17,592 nt of DNA from JBMNSK01 sp050945155 (GTDB lineage Bacteria > Actinomycetota > Coriobacteriia > Coriobacteriales > Eggerthellaceae), in NCBI GenBank assembly GCA_050945155.1, contig JBMNSK010000028.1:1-17592 (forward strand), read 5' to 3'. Below are positions 1 to 7,872 of the stretch, piece after piece. A program made the position numbers and the translations under genes. The notes under the pieces were generated by a model. That model had not been told where the DNA came from. It ran no database searches and saw nothing but the letters and a program-made list of their open reading frames with translations. The stretch's first letter is position 1; the number at the start of each line of letters is the position of its first letter.

Positions 1-1
1 T

Positions 2-139
2 TCGCCCTCGCGCGAATCTTCAAAACGCTCAAACGGCAAAGACCGCAAGAATAATGCCCAAGGTGGTGCTGAGCCTCAAGCGCAGCCGCGGCGTAAGTCT
101 CGCCGGAGGTCCCATAAGGCACACGGGAAAAAGGCGTAA
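2..139 (+). CDS. C-terminal fragment of a basic protein (5' end outside window)
   Basis: An open frame enters the window at its left edge and runs 45 codons to a TAA at 137-139. The visible residues are almost all Lys, Arg, Ser, Gly, Gln and Asn, with basic clusters such as RRKSRRRSHKAHGKKA at the very end. This is a disordered, positively charged tail of the kind that ends many bacterial RNA-binding proteins, for example DEAD-box RNA helicases. No folded domain is visible, so the family cannot be named. The frame is the only one of the three + frames open to the same point with a composition that looks selected. The true start lies upstream of the window. Confidence 0.55.
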   Translation, partial: SPSRESSKRSNGKDRKNNAQGGAEPQAQPRRKSRRRSHKAHGKKA

Positions 140-221
140 TGCAGACTTCGGTCGCCTGGGATGGTCAGGAAGTCGAATAAAGTTTTGAGCCTAGTTGTTC
201 TTTGAGGAAGTGAATTTAGTC

Positions 222-1679
222 ATGAATATTGACTACACGCTACTAACAGATTTGTACGAAATTACGATGGCTGAAGGCTACTGGCGTGAGGGTAAAGAGC
301 AGACGCAGGCATCGTTTTATATGTATTTCAGAGACTATCCGTTTAAGGGTGGTTATGCGGTAGCGTGTGGCATGTCTCAGGTTGCCTACCTCATTGATAC
401 CTTCCACTTCGATGACGAGGACATTGAATACCTGCGCAGCATCCAAGCACCCGGTGGCGGTCAGCTTTTCAGCGACGACTTTCTTGCCTACCTTAAGGAC
501 TTCAAGCTTTCTGTTGATATTGATGCGGTAACGGAAGGCAATATTGTTTTTCCTTATGAGCCACTCTTACGAGTTACGGGCCCTATCATGGAGTGCCAAT
601 TACTTGAGACGGCAATTTTGAGTTGCGTCAATTTTGAGACGCTTATTGCGACCAAAGCTGCCCGCGTTTGTACAGCAGCTAAAGCGCCCGTTGCTGAGTT
701 CGGCCTTCGTCGGGCTCAAGGCCCTGCCGGTGGCATCTGGGCTTCTCGAGCTGCAGTAGTGGGAGGGTGCGCTTCCACTTCAAATGTGCTTGCTGGCAAG
801 ATGTTTCATATTCCTGTTTCAGGAACCCATGCGCATTCTTGGGTTATGTCATTTCCTGACGAATTGACGGCGTTTCGGGCCTATGCTGAAGCCTTTCCTC
901 ATAACTGCGTTTTGCTTGTTGATACCTATGATGTGGTGCAGGGCATTAAAAACGCCATCACCGTCGGTCTTGAGATGCGAGAGCGTGGCGAAAAGCTCAT
1001 GGGAATTCGCATTGATTCAGGCGACTTAGCATGGCTTGCCAAGATGGCACGCCAGATGCTTGACGAAGCAGGGCTTACTGATTGCGGTGTGGTACTTTCA
1101 AACGATTTGGACGAGTATACGGTCAGTTCAATTCTTGGTGAAGGTGCTCAAGTCATGTCATGGGGCATCGGAACAAAGCTTGCTTGCGCTTTTGACCAAC
1201 CTACCTTAGGTGGCGTTTATAAACTTTCTGCTACGCGTGAACCGTATGAATCAACGTGGACCGACCGCATTAAAATTTCAGAGTCAGTCAAAAAGCTTAC
1301 CTATCCAGGCGTCTTGGATATTAGGCGTTACTACGATGATCGAGGAGTTATTGCCGGCGATATGGTCTTCGATATCAACACACCGATTCAAGAGAGCGAA
1401 ACTATTGTCGACCCGTCTGACTCGCTGCGCCGCAAGAGTCTTCGAGGTCTTCAGTATGAAACGCTTCTCAAGCCTCTGGCACGGAGCGGAAAAGTTGTTT
1501 TAGAACCCGAGTACCGGGACGCTATGGCAGCTCAAAGGCGTATGAAGGAAAATCTTGCGAAGCTTGACGAAACACAGAAACGCATGCTGAATCCTCATAC
1601 CTATCCGGTCGGACTGGAATTCGGGCTTGCTGAACGCAGACGCAAACTCGTTTCGAAGATGAAAGGGTTTAACGATTAG
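222..1679 (+). CDS. pncB: Nicotinate phosphoribosyltransferase
   Basis: This cytoplasmic enzyme of the Preiss-Handler NAD salvage pathway joins nicotinate and PRPP, with ATP hydrolysis, to give nicotinate mononucleotide. The protein is 485 aa, a normal length for the bacterial family. It opens with the typical DYTLLTDLYEITMAEGYW and carries FGLRRAQGP (about 160-168), the histidine-rich GTHAHSW (201-207) in the region of the phosphorylated histidine, and GIRIDSGDLAW (261-271), which binds the phosphoribosyl moiety. A TTG at 195 would add nine residues. I prefer ATG 222 because GAGGAAG at 204-210 sits 11 nt before it and the family usually starts at this point. The gene stands alone between the upstream fragment and a hairpin at 1716-1751. 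No regulatory site was recognised. Confidence 0.95.
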   Translation: MNIDYTLLTDLYEITMAEGYWREGKEQTQASFYMYFRDYPFKGGYAVACGMSQVAYLIDTFHFDDEDIEYLRSIQAPGGGQLFSDDFLAYLKDFKLSVDIDAVTEGNIVFPYEPLLRVTGPIMECQLLETAILSCVNFETLIATKAARVCTAAKAPVAEFGLRRAQGPAGGIWASRAAVVGGCASTSNVLAGKMFHIPVSGTHAHSWVMSFPDELTAFRAYAEAFPHNCVLLVDTYDVVQGIKNAITVGLEMRERGEKLMGIRIDSGDLAWLAKMARQMLDEAGLTDCGVVLSNDLDEYTVSSILGEGAQVMSWGIGTKLACAFDQPTLGGVYKLSATREPYESTWTDRIKISESVKKLTYPGVLDIRRYYDDRGVIAGDMVFDINTPIQESETIVDPSDSLRRKSLRGLQYETLLKPLARSGKVVLEPEYRDAMAAQRRMKENLAKLDETQKRMLNPHTYPVGLEFGLAERRRKLVSKMKGFND

Positions 1680-1715
1680 TATCATAGGTGAAATACCTTG
1701 CTTGGTAGTGGACTT

Positions 1716-1751
1716 AAAACGCACCTTGGTAATTGCCAAGTGCAGCGTTTT
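1716..1751. terminator. Hairpin between pncB and degV, probable bidirectional terminator
   Basis: AAAACGC at the left pairs with GCGTTTT at the right, and GCACCTTGG pairs with CCAAGTGC across a short TAATTG loop with one bulge. The A-rich left arm and T-rich right arm give a U tract on either strand. It lies 37 nt after the pncB stop, so it most likely ends the pncB transcript. Confidence 0.55.
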
Positions 1752-1796
1752 ATCGCATAGTGATAGAGCCAGTGAAGCTTACGAAAGGGAAGTTTC

Positions 1797-2696
1797 ATGA
1801 AAATAGTTACCGATTCTGTAGCATCGATACCTGCAGAACTTGCTCGTGCTCATGATATTGACGTGGTTACGCTCTATATCAACTACAACAATGTTGAGTA
1901 TGAAGATGCGACCATGGACCTGGACAAGTTTTACTCAGAGATTGACCAGATGATTGACAACCCGCCTACTTCAAGCCAGCCTTCCCAACACACCCTTGAA
2001 ACTTTTTTCGAGGATGCAGCGAAGGCGCATGAAGAGGTTTTAGGGATTTTTATTTCGACAGGGCTTTCAGGAACCTATGACAGCGCCGTACGTATTGCGC
2101 GTTCGGTACAATCGCGTAACAGTGATTTCCGTTATGAAATCATTGACTCCCAAAGCTGTGGATATGATGAGGCATATCCGGTGTTAGTGGCCGACAAGGC
2201 ACGCAAGGAAGGTAAGAACCTCAAAGAATGCGCGCAGGCTGTTCTTGATGCCATTGAGAGCACTCGGTTCCTCTTTTCTCCGCAGTCACTTACCTTTTTG
2301 CAAAAGGGTGGGCGTATCGGTAATGCCGCAGCGCTTCTGGGGAATTTGATTCAGATTTGCCCGGTGCTTACTGTTACTGATGGAACACCCGAGGTTGTCG
2401 CGAAGGTGCGCACCCACCGCAAAGCGCTTGAGCGGATGGTGCATAAGATTAAAGAGGATGCCGAAGAATACGGCTTAAAGAACCTGGTGGTTCATTATAT
2501 TGGTGATAAGGTGCCTGCGGTTCAGTGGGCACGTGATGTTATCGAGCCTTTGCTTGGACATGAAGTTGAGGTTTTACCGGTAAGCCCCGTCGTTGGTTTG
2601 CATGTCGGACCAGCGGTTGGTGTTGCTTATGAGTGCGCAAAGAAGGTCAAGGGGAAAATTACAAAGCCGGTACAACATACGGAGCATCTCCGCTAG
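1797..2696 (+). CDS. DegV family fatty-acid-binding protein (first of a tandem pair)
   Basis: DegV proteins bind a single fatty acid in a cleft between two domains; in Firmicutes the FakB members present it to the kinase FakA for phospholipid synthesis. The 299-aa protein has the family hallmarks: MKIVTDSVASIP at the start, TSSQPS (58-63) and STGLSGTYDSA (87-97), which line the ligand head group, then the FLQKGGRIGN stretch and the C-terminal PVVGLHVGPAVGV. The ATG follows a purine-rich AAGGGAAG ribosome site. A second degV begins 26 nt after its stop, so the two are probably co-transcribed. No fakA is in the window. A FakB role is plausible but not shown; the family assignment is firm. Confidence 0.92.
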   Translation: MKIVTDSVASIPAELARAHDIDVVTLYINYNNVEYEDATMDLDKFYSEIDQMIDNPPTSSQPSQHTLETFFEDAAKAHEEVLGIFISTGLSGTYDSAVRIARSVQSRNSDFRYEIIDSQSCGYDEAYPVLVADKARKEGKNLKECAQAVLDAIESTRFLFSPQSLTFLQKGGRIGNAAALLGNLIQICPVLTVTDGTPEVVAKVRTHRKALERMVHKIKEDAEEYGLKNLVVHYIGDKVPAVQWARDVIEPLLGHEVEVLPVSPVVGLHVGPAVGVAYECAKKVKGKITKPVQHTEHLR

Positions 2697-2722
2697 GGGT
2701 TTTCTAAAGAGAAGGAGAAAGT

Positions 2723-3649
2723 ATGACTGAATCATGCCATCTCATCATAGATTCTTGCTGTGACCTGCCATATGAAATGATTCATCGCGACGATGTTGAG
2801 TTGCTTGAATTCCCATTTTTCTTAAGCGATGGCGAGCACAAAGACGATTGCTATCTCAGCATCTCGCCCCATGAGTTTTATGAAGGCATCAGAAAGGGCG
2901 AGGAGCCTTCTACCGCTCAAATGCCCATTCAGGTTTTCAAGGACTCTTTCTCGCGCGCAATTGAAACGAAGAAGCCGACGGTATACCTCAGCTTTACCAG
3001 TGGGCTTTCAGGCAGTTTTGATGCGGCAGTTCTTGTGCGTGACCAACTCTTAGAAGAGCATCCTGATGCAGAACTTTATATTGTGGACTGCTTCCACGCT
3101 TCTATTCCTGAGGGGCTTTTGGTCTTTGAAGCTATGAACCAACAGGAGCGCGGCCTTTCTGCTCGTGAGCTTGCGAAGTGGGCGGAGGAAGCACGATTCT
3201 TTATCGATACCGAGTTTATGGTTGATGACCTTACCTCTCTCCGTCGAGGTGGACGTATTCCTCGAAGCGTTGCTTTTGCCGGCACAAAGCTTGATGTAAA
3301 GCCGCTGCTTAACATTGCGGTCGACGGTACGCTTGCTTTGGTAGGCATTGCGCGCGGTCGCAAAAAGGGCATGCGCCAAATTATCGAGTATTACAAGAAG
3401 CGCCGACTGGAAACCGAGGGCTTAAGGACGGTCATCATCGGCGATGCGGACTGCCCAAAAGATGCCGAGCGCTTAAAAGAAATGCTTCTCAAAGAAGACG
3501 AAAACCTTCTTGTTTTAAGAAGTGCAATCGGTCCGGTTATTGGCTCGCATGTCGGTCCCGATATGCTGGCACTTGCATTCTGGAGTCGTGACCGTCGAGA
3601 AAACGTTTCTACGTCGGACAAAATTGCCAAGAAAGTACAGCAGTCTTAA
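2723..3649 (+). CDS. DegV family fatty-acid-binding protein (second of a tandem pair)
   Basis: This 308-aa paralogue of the preceding gene has IIDSCCDLP at the start, PSTAQMP (62-68) in place of TSSQPS, FTSGLSGSFDAA (91-102), LRRGGRIPRS and the C-terminal GPVIGSHVGPDM. A strong ribosome site (AGAAGGAGAAAG) lies just upstream of the ATG. The two proteins share the fold but differ clearly in sequence, so they are diverged paralogues rather than a recent duplication. They may bind fatty acids of different saturation or length, as FakB1 and FakB2 do; that is inference. The next gene starts 34 nt after the stop, on the same strand. Confidence 0.92.
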   Translation: MTESCHLIIDSCCDLPYEMIHRDDVELLEFPFFLSDGEHKDDCYLSISPHEFYEGIRKGEEPSTAQMPIQVFKDSFSRAIETKKPTVYLSFTSGLSGSFDAAVLVRDQLLEEHPDAELYIVDCFHASIPEGLLVFEAMNQQERGLSARELAKWAEEARFFIDTEFMVDDLTSLRRGGRIPRSVAFAGTKLDVKPLLNIAVDGTLALVGIARGRKKGMRQIIEYYKKRRLETEGLRTVIIGDADCPKDAERLKEMLLKEDENLLVLRSAIGPVIGSHVGPDMLALAFWSRDRRENVSTSDKIAKKVQQS

Positions 3650-3683
3650 GAAAATCTTTTGAGTGCGAAAGGCAAGGTTGGAC

Positions 3684-4673
3684 ATGGCGAGACGGTATGC
3701 ATTTCGAGGTCAAGAAAAAATTGGCACCTATATTAAAGAGACCTTAGAGAAGAAGGGATACCTTCTCGAGGAGAATCTTGAAGATGCTGATCTCATCTTT
3801 ACCTATTGCACATCGCAGACAGCTCTTGAGGATGCCTACTACGATTCGGATGGCATCATGCAACTTGCTCACGAAGGGGCAGTGCTCATCGATTTGTCGC
3901 CAGCTACGCCCCAGTTCGCAAAAGAGCTCAATGCGCTCAGTCAAATTAATGACTTCAACCAGGTTTCGGCACCCGTCATTCTCGACAGCGCTTTTGACCA
4001 CGACGCATTAAGCGCAGATGGGTATATCACCTGTTTTATGGGCGGCGACGAGAAGGCCTGTGATGCCGCGCGGCCGGTTCTTGAAGAGCTGGTGTCGCAT
4101 ATAGAACTTATGCCTACGGCAGCAGAGGCTGCTCTGGCAAAGGCAGTTTATACTCTTCAGCTTTCTGCCCAGGTTGTGGCTACCATTGAGGCTGATGCAC
4201 TCTACCGGGCTTGCTCCGAAAGAAGTTTGGGCATGTCAGCTGCCGGGCAGGTAGGTGCCGTAAGCCCTCTGGCGCAAAATGTGCTTGCGGCCATTCATGA
4301 TGAAAAATTCGAATCGACCTATACGGTTGAAATCTGCATGGCAGAACTTGTGGCGGCAATCACTGCCGCTGATGATGCTGATTTAATTCTTCCTCATGCC
4401 GAAGCGGCGATGCATATCTTGGAGCTTCTTGCGATAGTTGGCGGCATTGATCTAAGTCCGCTTGCGATGAGTCTTTTGTACGGTGACGAAGAAGCTTGCG
4501 AGCGCCACGGCCTTGACTGGTCACGCGCGCAGGAAGCGTACGGGTCCGACAGCGATGGGTCTTCTGCTGCAATGCCCCATTTGCACAACCATGACGATGA
4601 AGACTTCGATGACTTCGACTCCTATGACGACAGCGACTACGCTGATGGCATGGGCGGGTATTCCGAAAACTAG
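3684..4673 (+). CDS. Beta-hydroxyacid dehydrogenase-like protein, degenerate, with acidic tail
   Basis: The 329-aa product resembles the 3-hydroxyisobutyrate/6-phosphogluconate dehydrogenase family. VLIDLSPATPQFAKEL (67-82) matches the family's IDLS.ts segment, VSAPVILDSAF (94-104) the substrate segment, and AEAALAKAVYTLQL (148-161) the catalytic-lysine helix, with Lys153 retained but the usual Asn replaced. The N-terminus begins MARRYAFRGQEKIG and lacks the normal GxGxxG Rossmann motif, so NAD(P) binding is doubtful. A tail from about residue 300 is His- and Asp-rich (HNHDDEDFDDFDSYDD) and would be disordered and acidic, perhaps metal-binding. I chose ATG 3684, with AAGG/GAAAGG 6-11 nt upstream; GTG 3663 is also possible. 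It lies in a run with the two degV genes and a radical SAM gene. Substrate is unknown. Confidence 0.65.
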   Translation: MARRYAFRGQEKIGTYIKETLEKKGYLLEENLEDADLIFTYCTSQTALEDAYYDSDGIMQLAHEGAVLIDLSPATPQFAKELNALSQINDFNQVSAPVILDSAFDHDALSADGYITCFMGGDEKACDAARPVLEELVSHIELMPTAAEAALAKAVYTLQLSAQVVATIEADALYRACSERSLGMSAAGQVGAVSPLAQNVLAAIHDEKFESTYTVEICMAELVAAITAADDADLILPHAEAAMHILELLAIVGGIDLSPLAMSLLYGDEEACERHGLDWSRAQEAYGSDSDGSSAAMPHLHNHDDEDFDDFDSYDDSDYADGMGGYSEN

Positions 4674-4682
4674 TCGAGAGAT

Positions 4683-5714
4683 GTGCTTGCTTTGACTTCC
4701 GTGGATTCTGACCAATCGGTCTTGGCAGAAACATTCGGCGCTTCCACGCTGTCTGCTTGTGAACTGTGCCCGCGCCATTGCAAAGCAGACCGCCTGTCAG
4801 GAGACTACGGCATCTGTGGTGCTGACAGCTTTGTTGAGATTGGGCGGGCAGCTCTTCATTTTTGGGAGGAACCACCTTTATCTGGAGAGTCGGGAAGCGG
4901 AACCATCTTTTTTACTCACTGTCCTTTGCACTGCGTCTATTGCCAGAATGCAAGTCTTGCATCGGGTCTTGTGGGAAGACGTATATCAATTAATCGACTT
5001 GCCGAGATTTGTTTAGAGCTGCAGGACCAAGCGGCGCTCAATATCAACTGTGTGACGCCGACGCACTATACGCCTCAAATTATTCTGGCAATCAAAAAAG
5101 CCCGCGACCAAGGTCTTGAACTGCCTGTCATTTGGAACACTTCCGGGTATGAAGCACTACCTACGATTCAAGTCCTTAAAAACACGGTGGACGTTTATCT
5201 GACTGATTTTAAGTATACAAGTCCTGACCTTGCCCAGGCCTATTCGCAGGCACCCGACTATCCGACGGTTGCTGCCCAAGCCCTTGCTGCCATGGTTAAC
5301 CAGGTTGGCGAACCGCGTTTCGATAGGTATCAAAACCAAGAGCGCATGGCTCGGGGTGTGATTGTTCGCCATCTCATCTTGCCGGGTGCACTTGAAGATT
5401 CCAAGCGCGTGGTGGCCTACCTTGCGGCTGAATATGGGTCCGCTATTAGGGTCTCGCTCATGAACCAATACACGCCGCTTTTAGAAGATCTACGCTCTCA
5501 GGGCGACAAACGCGCAACGGAAATCTTGGAACGGTTTCCGGTGCTTGCACATACGGTTTCCAATGAGGACTATGAGCGCTTGCTCGATTACGCAGATACC
5601 CTCGGTTTAGAGGACTACTACTGGCAGGAAGGCGGGGCAGTAAGCGAGAGCTTTATTCCCGACTTTGATTTAACCGGGGTTTTGAAGGCACAATCTCATC
5701 CTGTATCTCAGTGA
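4683..5714 (+). CDS. Radical SAM protein, PflA/PflX-like (COG1313 type)
   Basis: This 343-aa protein resembles pyruvate-formate-lyase-activating-enzyme homologues of the PflX group, whose substrate is unknown. An N-terminal cysteine cluster, CELCPRHC (C26, C29, C33) with C45 in YGICGA, precedes the radical SAM motif CPLHCVYC (C80, C84, C87), which would bind a 4Fe-4S cluster and SAM. NCVTPTHYTPQI and VYLTDFKY follow, and the protein ends with FIPDFDLTGV, the usual C-terminus of this group. The start is uncertain: GTG 4683 gives the longest form, but GAGAG at 4676-4680 is better spaced for TTG 4692. The gene follows the dehydrogenase-like gene by 9 nt. Its last 62 bp overlap the 3' end of the opposite-strand DUF4130 gene. 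No glycyl radical enzyme is nearby. Confidence 0.85.
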   Translation: MLALTSVDSDQSVLAETFGASTLSACELCPRHCKADRLSGDYGICGADSFVEIGRAALHFWEEPPLSGESGSGTIFFTHCPLHCVYCQNASLASGLVGRRISINRLAEICLELQDQAALNINCVTPTHYTPQIILAIKKARDQGLELPVIWNTSGYEALPTIQVLKNTVDVYLTDFKYTSPDLAQAYSQAPDYPTVAAQALAAMVNQVGEPRFDRYQNQERMARGVIVRHLILPGALEDSKRVVAYLAAEYGSAIRVSLMNQYTPLLEDLRSQGDKRATEILERFPVLAHTVSNEDYERLLDYADTLGLEDYYWQEGGAVSESFIPDFDLTGVLKAQSHPVSQ

Positions 5715-6489
5715 TATTTTTCCAAAGTCTTTGTGGCATAAACGACTGCCGTAGTTCGGGATGATATCGCTCGGTGATAGTAAGAGAGTCGTAGAAATGC
5801 TTCCAGGCTTTTTGCATCTGCTCTTCGTCCTCGGAGAGCTGAGGTAGGTCAACTGAATCCGTTTGTACGAGCCGCCATCCTCGTCCGGCACTGATGCCTG
5901 CAATGTTGTGGTTTTCGTCGTAAATGAGAAAAGCGGCGTTTCCCATCCGTGCTTGAAAATGCCCCATAATCAACGGTACGACGTTTGCCTTCGGGTTAAT
6001 CTTGGCAAACCAGATTCCATCGTTGGTGTGCTGAAACCGCAGGAACTGGCGCATTTTCTCACATTCCTGGTCAACAGAGCGAGCTAATTTGATTACGGGG
6101 TCTACCGCAGAGTCGGTCAGGTTATCAAGCATCTCTTGAGCCGCTTTTTTATCTTCGCGCTCAAGGCGCATAAGTTTTGCAATAAAGACATAGAGGTACG
6201 AGTCTTTTTGGGGGTGGTCTGCAAGGAATGCTTTGACCACGATGCGGAAGGTAGCTTGCCCGCCGGCGCGGATAATGCCTTTTCTCACACGCGATGCAGC
6301 CACTTCATCTGTTTCAATATAGCGTAGGCTTTGACCTAATCGTGGTTGCAGGAGACCCGCCGCAGTGATGTCTGAAGGCTCTTCATGACGAAGGTAAGTT
6401 TCGAAAACAGCCGAAAAGAAGCCCTCGAGGCTACCGTCGTGGCAGTAGGCTACGTTGGCTAAAGGCTCTTCTGCATAAAGGGTGGCCAT
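5653..6489 (-). CDS. DUF4130 / TIGR03915-type probable DNA metabolism protein
   Basis: This 278-aa protein matches my recollection of the family found beside, or fused to partners of, the UDG-linked radical SAM proteins. Diagnostic stretches are CHDGSLEGFFSAVFETYL (16-33), ARSVDQECEKMRQFLRF (136-152), PLIMGHFQARMG (172-183) with H177, F178 and R181, and YHPELRQSFMPQRLWK (242-257). An in-frame ATG exists far upstream at 6693, but ATG 6489 is clearly right: it is preceded by AAAAGGAGAG at good spacing, and the family begins here. The stop of the upstream radical SAM gene is one base before this ATG, and its ribosome site lies inside that gene, so translation is coupled. The 3' end overlaps the convergent radical SAM gene by 62 bp. 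The biochemical activity of the family is, to my knowledge, not established. Confidence 0.85.
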   Translation of the reverse strand: MATLYAEEPLANVAYCHDGSLEGFFSAVFETYLRHEEPSDITAAGLLQPRLGQSLRYIETDEVAASRVRKGIIRAGGQATFRIVVKAFLADHPQKDSYLYVFIAKLMRLEREDKKAAQEMLDNLTDSAVDPVIKLARSVDQECEKMRQFLRFQHTNDGIWFAKINPKANVVPLIMGHFQARMGNAAFLIYDENHNIAGISAGRGWRLVQTDSVDLPQLSEDEEQMQKAWKHFYDSLTITERYHPELRQSFMPQRLWKNITEIQDEIVPSKPRLNQSRE

Positions 6490-6490
6490 C

Positions 6491-7840
6491 TTAGCTCTCC
6501 TTTTGGGAGACGAGTGACAAAGGGTCTGCATCGGATTCGAAAAGCGAAAGCTGGTTGGGCAGCACTCCTCTTGGTCGCCGTCCGTGTTTGCCGCCATCAA
6601 TAGGGCTGGCAAGCTGGGCACGAAGATAGTCGGGGGAAAAATCGATGCCGCGTGCTTGATAGCGACCGTTACAGGTGATGAAATAGCGGGCACGTTTATA
6701 GGCTATGCCAAGCTTTACCAGTCCTGCTTCATCGAAGACGGCAGTCTTTCGTGCACGGATGATATACCGCGCACCGCGTGGCCCTATTCCCGGTACGCGC
6801 AAAAGCATTTCATAGGGCGCGGTGTTGATTTCGACCGGGAAGAGGTCGAGGTTATTGAGCGCCCAATTGGCTTTTGGATCGACTTGCAAATCGAGGAACG
6901 GGTGGTTCTTGTCAATAATTTCATGGGGTCCAAAACCATAGAAACGCATGAGCCAATCGGCTTGGTAGAGGCGGTGCTCCCGGTCGAGGGGAACCTTGGT
7001 GGTTTGGGGAAGGCGCGCATCGTCGTTGACGGGTAGGTAGGCACTGAAAAAGACTCGTTTGAGTGCCATGCGCGCATAGAGTGCCGCTGAAAGCGTAAGA
7101 ATTTGATAGTCAGATTCGGGGCTTGCACCCACAATAATCTGGGTAGACTGTCCGGCTGGTGCAAACTGCCGTTCCTTTTTTGCCTGAGGCGCCACGGCGA
7201 GATAGGTGGTTTTTCGGCGCGTTATTGCACGGTATTCCGCGTCTTCCTGAATCCGGTCGCAGATCTGTCGCATAGGCGTCAGAATGCCGTGCTTGGTCTT
7301 TTCGGGCGCGAGGTGCGCAAGACTTTTTTGCGACGGAAGTTCAAGATTGACGCTGACACGGTCGGTTAGCCGCCCGAGCTCTTCAAGCAGTTCGGAGTCG
7401 GTTCCAGGAATTGCTTTTGCATGGATATAGCCGTTAAAGTGCAGGTCTTCGCGGAGGATACGCAGGCAGCGAACCATAAGTTCTGTGGTGTAGTTGGGGT
7501 CCTTGATAACAGCAGAGCTCAAGAAAAGACCTTCGATGTAGTTTCGCCGGTAGAAAGAGATGGTGAGGTCTGCAAGTTCGCGAGGCGTAAAAGTGGCACG
7601 CTTAATTTCGTTGGTACGTCGGCAGGCGCAGTAGGCGCAGTCATAACAGCAGGAATTTGTCATGAGTACTTTAAGAAGGGTGACGCATCGGCCGTCGGGG
7701 GTAAAACTGTGGCAACATCCGGCGGGGCTTGCTGTCCCAACCATGCCAGGACGCGGTCCGCGAGATGCACCCGATGAGGTGCAAGCGACATCGTATTTTG
7801 CAGAGTCGGCAAGTATTTGAAGCTTCTCGAGAAGGTCCAT
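6491..7840 (-). CDS. UDG-linked radical SAM protein, putative DNA modification/repair (TIGR03916 type)
   Basis: The protein is 449 aa. The radical SAM cluster motif is C64-x3-C68-x2-C71 within CCYDCAYCACRR, preceded by further cysteines at C42, C43 and C52. The C-terminal part carries a helix-hairpin-helix (about 338-362) centred on VPGIGPRGA, a non-specific DNA-binding element. QLSLF at 430-434, followed by ESD, is a textbook bacterial sliding-clamp binding pentapeptide. The family is known to occur next to DUF4130 proteins and, in other genomes, next to or with uracil-DNA-glycosylase-like domains; its reaction is unknown. The start is ATG 7840 with AGGTG just upstream. A near-consensus promoter with a LexA-like palindrome in its spacer lies 33-61 nt upstream. 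It is first in a two-gene operon. Direct reversal of a DNA lesion, by analogy with spore photoproduct lyase, is one possibility. Confidence 0.9.
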   Translation of the reverse strand: MDLLEKLQILADSAKYDVACTSSGASRGPRPGMVGTASPAGCCHSFTPDGRCVTLLKVLMTNSCCYDCAYCACRRTNEIKRATFTPRELADLTISFYRRNYIEGLFLSSAVIKDPNYTTELMVRCLRILREDLHFNGYIHAKAIPGTDSELLEELGRLTDRVSVNLELPSQKSLAHLAPEKTKHGILTPMRQICDRIQEDAEYRAITRRKTTYLAVAPQAKKERQFAPAGQSTQIIVGASPESDYQILTLSAALYARMALKRVFFSAYLPVNDDARLPQTTKVPLDREHRLYQADWLMRFYGFGPHEIIDKNHPFLDLQVDPKANWALNNLDLFPVEINTAPYEMLLRVPGIGPRGARYIIRARKTAVFDEAGLVKLGIAYKRARYFITCNGRYQARGIDFSPDYLRAQLASPIDGGKHGRRPRGVLPNQLSLFESDADPLSLVSQKES

Positions 7841-7872
7841 GCGTACACCTGTTCGTCCTAGAAGATGTTTTC

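Noticed and set aside
4360..4875. 171-codon open frame on the - strand
   Set aside because: It lies across the 3' end of the dehydrogenase-like gene and the start of the radical SAM gene. Its product is a shadow rich in Arg, His and Gln, with no recognisable motif.
6493..6693. N-terminal extension of the DUF4130 gene back to ATG 6693
   Set aside because: The extension lies inside the radical SAM gene in another frame, has no ribosome site of its own and is not family-like. ATG 6489 has a strong ribosome site and matches the family start.
6584..7036. 150-codon open frame on the + strand inside the radical SAM gene
   Set aside because: The antisense gene has clear motifs throughout; this frame has no ribosome site or family signature.
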